From the NCBI GenBank assembly GCA_029959085.1, contig JARWIR010000008.1:22182001-22246000 (forward strand): a stretch of 64,000 nucleotides of DNA, read 5' to 3'. This stretch comes from Nemophila menziesii. Its lineage: Eukaryota; Streptophyta; Magnoliopsida; Boraginales; Hydrophyllaceae. Under the pieces are notes generated by a model. It searched no databases and was not told the DNA's origin. It saw only the letters and a program-made list of their open reading frames with translations. This document shows, in pieces, positions 56,601 through 64,000 of this stretch. The position numbers and the translations under genes were made by a program. Position 1 is the stretch's first letter; every line of letters starts with the position of its first letter.

Positions 56601-57784
56601 CGTATGTTTGACCCTAATGCAACAACTTCTTCAGGGGGAATCTCGTTTTCCTCTTGTGATTCAAGTGTTAAGGCCTCGTCAAGATTATCATCTAAGCTTG
56701 CTTCAATGAAGACTTCTTGTGTAATTTTTCCGATGACATCTATTTTGAAACATTCATCTTTCGAATTTGGCAACTTCATAGCCTTAAACACATTGAATCG
56801 TACCTGTTCGTCTTGTACCCTCATGATCAACTCACCATTCTCAACATCTATTAGTGTATGCCCCGTGGCTAAGAATGGTCTACCCAAGATGATGGGGACA
56901 TTCTTATCCGCGTCGTAGTCAAGAATAATAAAATCACAAGGAAAAATAAAAGTACCAGCTTTAACTAAAACATCTTCAATTTTACCTACTAGTCGGGAGA
57001 GAGAGCGATCCGCCATTTGTAATACCACAGATGTGGGTACTACCTCTCCTATATTAAGCTTCTCGAACAGGGATCTTGGCATGAGATTGATACTCACGCC
57101 TAAATCACATAATGATTTCCCAGTCCAACTGTCTCCAATGCCAATGGGAATAGTAAAACTTCCGGGATCTTCTAGCTTTGGTGGTAACTTGTTTTGACAT
57201 ATAACACTACACTCCACCGGTAATCCAATTGTTTCCCCAGTTTCTATACTTCGTTTGTTCGAAAGAATGTCCTTCATGAATTTTAGATATTTCGGCATTT
57301 TCTTGAGAGCTTCAACAAACGGCATATTAATCTCTAACTTGCTCACCATGTCAACGAACATCTTGAATTCCAGGTCATTGTCCTTTTTTCTGACACGCGA
57401 AGGGTATGGTGGTGGAGGGCGTGTATTAAGTTCCACTGAATTTTTCGTTTTTTCAGGTGTCTTGGCTTGGACACTTTTTGGTTCAACTACCTCTTCTATT
57501 GTATCTTCTGTTGCTTGTTCTCCCCTCTTGTCTGGAATAGGGATTGGTTCTGGTTCTGGTCTTGGTGGAGGTAGTTGTCTTCCACTTCGTAACTCAACTG
57601 CATGACAAGAATCATCTCTAGGAGCAATAGTATCACTTGGGAGCTGCCCTTTTGGCCTGTTTTGTAATGTACTCGCCATATGTGATAGAGTATGCTCGAG
57701 TTTCTTGATTACCTTTTGCTGGGCTTGAATTTTCTGTTGGCTACGACTCATATTGTTTTCTATTGCTTGTATCAATTTAGCCAA
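53613..57784 (-). pseudogene. Athila-type pol: protease, RT, RNase H, integrase
   Basis: One frame runs from 57784 to 53753 with three stops (56081-56083, 55850-55852, 55739-55741). A frameshift near 53890 moves it to the frame that ends at 53613. The first 567 codons hold the gag C-terminus and the aspartic protease (CDLGVSINLMP, catalytic Asp227 of that piece; Ala is usual where Val230 stands; ILGRPFL at 299-305). They end in the first RT block (YPIASSDWVSPVQCVPKKGG). RT continues with FMDD, whose two Asp are encoded at 55787-55792. From the GTG codon at 55727-55729, RNase H has Asp127, Glu168, Asp193 and Asp236. Integrase has His337/His344/Cys375/Cys378 and Asp407, Asp466, Glu502 (DD35E spacing). 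All catalytic residues seen are intact; only stops and the shift kill it. The domain order RT-RH-INT is that of Ty3. Confidence 0.95.
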
Positions 57785-58868
57785 GTACTCGAATTCAAGC
57801 TCAAGGCTTGCTCTTTCTTTGCTAGTTGCATTAATTGTTTTGGTGGTTCTTGATAAGTTTTTTCAACAATGGGCACCTTTTGATGAATAGGTTGTGGTGG
57901 ATAGTAGGATTGAGGTTGGGGTTGATGATAAGTCTCTTCGTTTTTTACCCAACTTCTTTGTTGTGGAGGTTGTTGATAATTAGCGTAGCTTTCTTGTGGA
58001 TAATCATAACCACTAGAATAATGGTTATTTTGAGATATAGAAGAAGCTGAAGCTGGATTATTCATACACCCTTCCCACATATGACTTCTTGATCACAACC
58101 AGGACACGAAGGTATTGTACGTACTAGGTTTACTTGAGCAATTGTTCGAGCTCGTTCTTGTAGTTCTTTGAGTTGTTGGGCCAATTCCTTGAGCTTTAGA
58201 GATTCTAAAGTGTCTTCTTTTTCTGGTTCCCTTGGCCAACTTCTCTCGTTCTCAAGAATTCTCTCCATACAAAGTTCGGCTTCTTAAGGATCTAGCAACA
58301 CAAAACCTTTGTTTCCTAACGCATCTTCTTTTGCCCTTGATTTTTCATTGAGTCCTCCGTAAAACAAGGTTAAATAATATTCCGGCGATGATTTATGGTA
58401 TGGGCATTTCGTCTTCTTTTCATTAAATCGTAGCCATGCTCCACCCAAACTTTCCTTGTCTTCCTGTATAAATTGTTCAAGCTCCAACATATCTTTTAAT
58501 CGTCGGCTAAACGGATAGAATTGGTCTAGGAATCTTGCTTGAAGCTTATCCCAATCTGGAATGACATGAGGATATTGGGTATCGTACCAATTGCTTGCAC
58601 CTCCGGTCAAGAAGAACTAGAACATCATGTAATACACATGCTCCCTAGTAACTCCTCTTACGATATAAGCATCACAGATTTGCTTGAATTTCTGAATATA
58701 TCGGATCGGATCTTGTTGTACAGCACCGCTAAATAGTCCATGAGTTGCAAATTGTGTTAACATCCCTGGATCTGGCCCAAATTTAGCGGCTTGGATTTCT
58801 GGAGTGCGGATTCCGCGTGGTTGTACTCTAAATTCGATGGGTAACTCAAGTCTCCTTGGATTCTCCAT
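57772..58868 (-). pseudogene. Athila-type gag
   Basis: From ATG at 58866-58868: IEFRVQPRGIRTPEIQAAKF, GPDPGMLTQFATHGLFSGA, PIRYIQKFKQICDAYIVRG and REHVYYMMF, then a stop at 58617. The same frame continues with GGASNWYDTQYPHVIPDWDK, FLDQFYPFSRRLKDMLELEQ and LTLFYGGLNEKSRA, then a stop near 58281. A Glu/Leu-rich helix follows (LKLKELAQQLKELQERARTI). A frameshift inside the zinc knuckle (58065-58110) splits its Cys-X2-Cys from its His-X4-Cys. The next frame (58080-57772) is Gln/Pro/Tyr-rich, and a second shift near 57780 leads to the pol frame. Confidence 0.9.
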
Positions 58869-58985
58869 CTGTAACTATCTATAAAACAAAAACTAAAAAA
58901 AACAAAAAATAAAAGAAACAAAAAGCGTAAAATAAAACTAACTGAAATAAAAGCACAAGATATATGCACAAGGACTAACGATGTA

Positions 58986-59003
58986 GTCCCGGCAGCGGCG
59001 CCA
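58986..59003 (-). promoter_or_regulatory. Primer binding site, tRNA-Asp type
   Basis: The element strand reads TGGCGCCGCTGCCGGGAC, six bases from the LTR (59010), complementary to the tRNA-Asp 3' end. Confidence 0.9.
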
Positions 59004-59009
59004 AAAACT

Positions 59010-60247
59010 TGGTGTGGCCTAGGGTGTGATAAAAATAGAATATAAATAAGTGCAATTAATCGCCCTAGTCTAACACGGTTCTGCAAGTATGCAGATCGTA
59101 TGCAAGTTTTAATAAATAAATAAGATTCGTTCTGCAGAGACTACGAATGTTAGGGGAATCTTATGCAATAATCAAGTGCAAATATTAAAAGCTAGAACAA
59201 ATAAAACGCAGAAAAGTAAAAGACAAATAGATTTTTATTTTATTTTTGATTAACTAAATTAAACTAATAAAGTAAAGACAGAAAATAAATGCAAGAGAAG
59301 AAGTAGTATGAGAGTTTAGCTTGAGTAAATAGCATGTAATCCCCACTAGTTTTGCCGTTCTAAACATGTAAGGGTGAATTATGTAGTATTTCAATAATCG
59401 GTTCCAATTGCGCTAGGTATTTTTAAATAGGGTTTACCTGTGTCAATAAGGAGTCATAAGCAAACTGTTCCTGCAATTGGTAAAATAGCAATACACTAAA
59501 CCATGGTGATCATCTAGTTAGGTTGATTTGTCAGATCTAAACCGTACACAAGACGTTATTTGCTAAACATGTAATTAAACACCGTTGTCAATGGTGACTT
59601 AACTACTAGATGGTAATTCTATATGGTCGCGATCCACAAGAACACAGAATATAAATCCAAACATATAAACAGAGAATAAAAACAATAGTTCAACTTAAAA
59701 CATAGAATTCCCAAATTAGATTGATGTCAACCAAAACTAGGGTTCATACATATATTCTAAAACTCAAGGTAATGGAAATTTAGTTCATACTAATGGAAGA
59801 AAAGAAAGAAAATTACAAATTCAAAGGTTGAAGAAGACATTATTGATGAACAGCTCCTTCCAGACTTCTTTTCTTGTGTTGTAAGCTTCCTCTTGGTTTA
59901 AGGTTTCACCAAGGATGATTTTCTAGTGTTAAGAGGCTGTATTTATAGTGTATAGGTTCACCTAATCGTTTTCTTGAAGGAAAAGGTAACTATTGGGCTC
60001 CTATCCCAACTCAAATTCGTAGCCCAAAAACATGCAATCAGCCCCGTTTTTGTTTTGGTCCTATCAGCTTCAATACTTATCCGTTTGACGCGTATGAGTA
60101 GTCGAAATTCATCATCTCGGAAAGATCTCCAATTTTGCTCCTGACCGTTTCTCCAGATTCCTCACCGATTTTAAGATATAAGCTAATTTTTGGTCGTAGG
60201 TGCAGAAATTCAGATTTAAGGAAGCTTTTCCTTTTCCATGTTTTTAG
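59010..60247 (-). repeat. 5' LTR of the autonomous element, inner part
   Basis: TGGTGTGGCCTAGGGTG onward, closely matching 49389-50570. TATA box at 59940-59947. Interrupted at 60248 by the A-tail of a LINE; the LTR resumes at about 62710. Confidence 0.92.
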
Positions 60248-62709
60248 TTTTTTTTGGACATGTGGGGGGTGTCGAGACACCCCAAAGTACATCTAAGCTA
60301 TCATCCAATCCCTAATCTACTTAATCTAGAGGATAAGTCGAAAATACTGGGCGTATTTCGATGAAAATCCGTTGCCCCGTGCCTAGCTTCTTTTGCAAGT
60401 TTATCCGCTTTGCTGTTGAGCTTTCTATTGATGTGGCGGAAAGTGATCTGCCCCAGCTCTTCAGCATTTTGGATGATCTTGTAAAGGATGGGTTGGATAT
60501 TCCAACGTGCAGCTGACACCTGCTTTGTACCTTGAATTACCTCAAGGTTATCGGAGAAGATGGTAATTCTTTTCCTTGGGAAGATAGCTCCTATTTGAGT
60601 AGCCTTAAGTACTGCCTCTGTTTCCCCTTCCAAAGCTGAATTACAATTGGTGTTGTGGCTATGTTCAAATAAACTATTTCCATTGTTGTCAACACCAATA
60701 ATAGCTACCCCTGTAGGTTCCTACTTGTTATTAAACGAAGCGTCACAAAAAAACGACAAATCTTGATTCTCCTCTATACTATTTATGTTTTCGTTTTCCA
60801 TTTCTGATTTCTTGAAACCTTTGTAATTTTCAGCTATCCAGTTTATTCCATGGATATCTTGCATTAATTTTTTTGAAGCTATATTTATTCCTTTACCACA
60901 TACAGTTGCGTCTTCATGTATAGCTTTCATCTTTGCTTTCCATATATTCCAAATATATATCATAATGAAGTTTCAGACAATGTTTTCTTCCCATCCTCCT
61001 TTAGAGTAGGAATTTATTATATTCATGAACCAGTTTTCTAGACTTTCTTTACTTCTATCTTGGATTTTTATTTGAAGAATTTATCCTGCCCAAATATCTT
61101 TGCACATATTGCAATGAAGTAGAAGGTGTTCTACATTCTCATTACTTTCATAGCACCATAAACAGTTTGATTCATCTGCACACTTCCTTTTGTATAAATT
61201 ACTTCTAGTTGGTATGGCATTATTGATTAATCTCCACATAAAAAGCTTGATCTTCTTTGGAATGTTGGATCTCCATATTGTTTTCCATACAAATGAGTCT
61301 TCTATACTTTTAGCTTCCGTGGTTGTGGCCTTAATTTTTTATTTGCTCTTCAGTAATTATTCTGTATCCCGTTTTTGTATCGTAATTGCCATTTTTTGTA
61401 AACGGCCATATAAGCCTATCTTTGGAGCCAAACTCCTTAATCTTCGTTTTTTTAATAATGTGACTGATGGGTTCAGGAAAGAGTTCATCTAATATTTCAA
61501 ATTCCCATTCATCCTTCCCTTCTTTAATTAGTTCACTGACTCTTGATTTTGTAGTCCCTTCCGGTTTCTCTAATTTCCAATTCGTGTCTAACCATTTGTC
61601 CTCCCATATATTTGTGTTCTTGCCATTACCTACCATTATTATTCCATTTTTTTGATAAAATCTCTTCCTTCTATTAGACTTTCCCAACTCCATGTTCTGC
61701 TTTGCCTGAGTTTACAATTTAAAAAACTGGATTTGTCGAAATAAATACCTTTAAGTAATTTTGTCGCCAGATTATTTGGAGAGTTCATTAATCTCCAAGC
61801 TTAGGCAGCTAGTAAAACTGTATTCATTTTTTTGAAATCCTTGAAACCTAAGCCTCCAAGTAGCTTACTTACTGCAATTCTTTCCCAAGCCACCCAGTGT
61901 ATTCTATTTTTTTCACCTGAACTCCACCAAAAATTAGAAATTGCAGAAATAAGTTTATTACAAAAAGTAATAGGAAAAGATAAAATAGACATATAGTAAT
62001 TGGGAATAGCTTGGAGAATAGCTTTAATAAGCACTTCTTTCCCGCCTTCTGATAGTAATTTCGCTTTCCACCCCTCCGTGTTCTTAAAGACTTTCTCAGC
62101 AATCCATCCAAGAGATTCCACTTTTGATCTTTTATGACAAAGTGGAATCCCTAGATAGTATCCTAAATCCTCTGTTTCTTTGATATTTAATTTGTTGGTT
62201 ATTTCATCCTTCACCTCTTCCGGTGTTTCTTTGCTAAAAATAATAGCTAATTTTTGTAAGTTTATTTGCTGTCCTGAGCCTTCACAATAGATATCCAAGC
62301 ATTCTTTGAAATGTTCTATATTTGTGTCATTTAATTCTAGAAAGAAAAGAGAATCGTCTGCAAAAAGTAGGTGAGATATCGTAGGGCAATTCCTATTGAT
62401 TTTAATACCTTTAATCAAATCATTATCTATATAGTTATCGATGATGCTAATTAGAGATTCTGTCATAATAGAAAAAAGAAATGGGGATAAAGGGTCACCT
62501 TGTCTCAAACCCCTACCCGGTTTAAATTTATCAAGTCTTTCTCCATTTAAGTTGATATGGAAAGATACTGAGGTTATACAATTTTCCATCCATTTGATCC
62601 ATGTTTCACAAAAACCAAGCTTAGTCAAAATTTTAAACATAAAATCCCATCTTACCTGATCATATGCCTTAGCCATATCAATTTTTATTGCTGCCATGTG
62701 TTTTTTTGT
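60248..62709 (-). pseudogene. 5'-truncated LINE (RT palm to RNase H) inside the LTR
   Basis: A T run at 60248-60255 is the A-tail. In LINE direction, RT starts at 62697 with AAIKIDMAKAYDQVRWDF (first catalytic Asp), then GLRQGDPLSPFLFSIMTESL and HLLFADDSLFF (FADD, residues 112-115 of this piece), ending near 61801 with GGLGFKDFKKMN. The linker with WEDKWLDTNWKLEKP lies at 61331-61693. The zinc region is at about 61080-61260. RNase H runs from about 60760 to 60301: FFCDASFNNK, one stop, GVAIIGVDNNGN, EGETEAVLKA, FSDNLEVIQ and NSKADKLAKEA. Only a few stops break it, so it is younger than the LINE at 957-4990. Both edges carry CCATGT (60235-60240 and 62695-62700), a possible short target duplication. 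About 30 LTR bases present in the partner (50571-50605) are missing. Confidence 0.9.
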
Positions 62710-62946
62710 CTTTCCTTTAGCTCTTAGACTTTGACTTGGACTCTAATTAATTACCATATATCTCTAAAGTTTCACACTAAATAAATAATTAAACCCAATA
62801 TGCTCTAAAAATAATAATTAATCAATTCAAGACCCAAAATAGGAAAGTGTACTAAATCATGTGAAATTTGATCTATAAACTAATAAATACGCCTAAAATG
62901 ATGTCTCGGAAATAGATTTTATTTATCACAAATGAGGAGACATCAC
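62710..62946 (-). repeat. 5' LTR of the autonomous element, outer part
   Basis: GACTTGGACTCTAATTAATT onward matches 50627-50838 almost base for base and ends GAGACATCA at 62946. Confidence 0.92.
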
Positions 62947-63600
62947 CTAGGAGCTAAATTTTTTGCAAAAATTAATGCAAGATGTGGGTCTATAATCTTT
63001 AGGATTTTCTTGTGTATCGTCTTTATAAATTAGGGTAATAACCGTATCGTTGATCATATTTGGATCACAATTAAGGTTAAAGAATTCAACCATAATTTTA
63101 AAAATATCTTCTTTGATAATTTCCCAGAATTCATGATAAAATCTGTCAGACCATTGGAACCCGGTGCTTTTGAACCTGACATGCATATCCGGTAACTTTA
63201 TTATGTTCTCATTCATCTTTTCAGTGCATGGTATGTAATATGTTATATCTTAAGAGTCAATCTCTTGTTTTTTTTAAACAAATCAACATAATAATTTTGG
63301 AATATTTTTTAACTTCCTCAATTTGATCAACCCATATATTATCTTCATTTTTGATAGCACAAATCCTATTGACATTTCTTTGAATTTTTGTTAGATTAAA
63401 AATATTTTATATGTTGATCTCTAGCTTTTATCTGTCCAAGAAAACTCCTCTTGTGTATAAAGTTCTTCTATTTCCTTTCTAATGCTTTTAATTAGGCTCG
63501 AGTCATCCTGGCTTATTTCTTTATCTTGTAGCATGGCCAATTGGTTTTGTAATTCATTAATTCTTTTCCTACGTACTATTACAAAAAGTTTTTTTACTCC
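62947..63600 (-). pseudogene. LINE ORF2 fragment: linker and RT start
   Basis: The frame at 62947-63216 encodes KSTGFQWSDRFYHEFWEIIK, NMINDTVITLIYKDD and NPKDYRPTSCINFCKK, the first RT blocks of plant L1 ORF2. To the right the minus strand carries the endonuclease-RT linker in pieces (KSIRKEIEELYTQEE near 63440-63500). It ends exactly at the LTR border. The next expected RT segment, some 60-70 residues, is absent from the window. Confidence 0.85.
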
Positions 63601-64000
63601 ATTTTGTTAAAGCTTACATGTATCCTCCTTTAATATTGTCATTCATAAGTTAAATGTATAAACTTTTATATTTAATGGACATACCTTAAAAAATGGAGGA
63701 TTTAAGGTTAATTCAACGTGGAAGTTCTTGAAACAAAAAATAAAAAGACGTGGAAGTTCTATTGTCCAGAAAAAAAAAGAAAAAAAAAAAAAAAACTTGT
63801 TTTAAGTTCTACAACCCAAGAATAACATAACAACAATAATTTTCAAATAGATTGAGGTTACTTCAGTACGTGTGAAATGATATTTGAATTTTGATCGAAG
63901 GAAATAAAAAAAATAACGTTTGAATGGATAGCGTAAATCATTGATCTTCAAAATAAATCACTTAATCTGAATTTTTTGTTTTGTCAGACTGTGATAGTTT
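63601..64000. repeat. Dispersed repeat, second copy
   Basis: Aligns with 22085-22336 and 23049-23145 and runs to the window edge. It holds an A-rich run (63768-63795) where the other copy has a shorter A run (22209-22221). No gene. Confidence 0.7.

Larger units (their letters stand above)
49389..62946 (-). mobile_element. Near-complete autonomous Athila-type retrotransposon with LINE insertion
   Basis: Order in element direction: 5' LTR (62946 down to 59010, split by a LINE), PBS (58986-59003), gag (58868-57772), protease-RT-RNase H-integrase (57784-53613), GC-rich repeat spacer, ORF3 (52797-52339), noncoding 3' region, hairpin and PPT (50839-50874), 3' LTR (50838-49389). The LTRs look about 95% alike, apart from a deletion of some 50 bases near 49560 in the left one. 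The 3' LTR lacks its last 10-11 bases and no target duplication can be shown. Without the LINE it is about 11.1 kb. gag and pol carry stops and frameshifts, so this copy is dead, but every domain is present. Confidence 0.93.

Noticed and set aside
49389..62946. An endogenous pararetrovirus or other plant virus copy
   Set aside because: The order protease-RT-RNase H-integrase with LTRs, a tRNA-Asp PBS and DD35E integrase is that of a Ty3 LTR retrotransposon. No movement protein or coat protein motifs were seen anywhere in the window.

Overview
This window looks like transposon-dense, probably heterochromatic, DNA of a flowering plant. The evidence is AT-rich sequence, Ty3/Athila-type LTR retrotransposons primed by tRNA-Asp, Sirevirus-like and other Ty1/copia remains, plant L1-type LINEs, and Stowaway, hAT and Mutator-type MITEs. 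The species cannot be read from the sequence; a eudicot is a guess. I found no intact host gene, no rRNA or tRNA gene and no CRISPR array. Every coding region seen is a broken transposon gene, apart from one short orphan reading frame (40656-40889) and one gene-like stretch without a recognisable product (38011-39640).

Layout. 1-956 is an Athila-type LTR fragment. 957-4990 is a decayed L1 LINE on the minus strand. About 5000-8589 is the 3' end and LTR of a Sirevirus-like copia element. 8590-8886 plus 16671-18114 is a second copia remnant, split inside RNase H by a complete 7.8 kb non-autonomous Athila-type element (8887-16665, 5-bp target duplication ATATC). 18115-21350 is a plus-strand Athila LTR with gag. 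21351-23775 is mixed: a CpG-rich unassigned block, a truncated LINE with clear target duplications, and a plus-strand LINE piece. 23776-37742 is a pile of partial Athila-type elements in both orientations. 37743-40889 holds a Stowaway MITE, the gene-like stretch and the orphan frame. 40890-42804 is a LINE with a MITE in its duplicated tail. 42805-49388 holds LTR and 3' regions of two Athila-type elements, a solo LTR with TSD, and a hAT MITE. 49389-62946 is the best-preserved autonomous element (minus strand): LTR, gag, protease-RT-RNase H-integrase, a downstream coiled-coil ORF and a long 3' region, with a LINE inserted in its right LTR. 62947-64000 is a LINE 5' part and a dispersed repeat.

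In its own direction the main family reads: LTR (TGATGTCTC...CACCA) - tRNA-Asp PBS - gag - PR/RT/RH/INT - GC-rich palindromic repeat spacer - a coiled-coil ORF ('ORF3') - about 1.4 kb noncoding 3' region - PPT - LTR.

The most interesting signal is in that noncoding 3' region. Five copies carry an 8-bp hairpin with a GNRA tetraloop, about 1.4 kb from the LTR. Five copies carry a second hairpin immediately upstream of the PPT, and its stem shows three compensatory base-pair changes between subfamilies. I know of no name for either structure.
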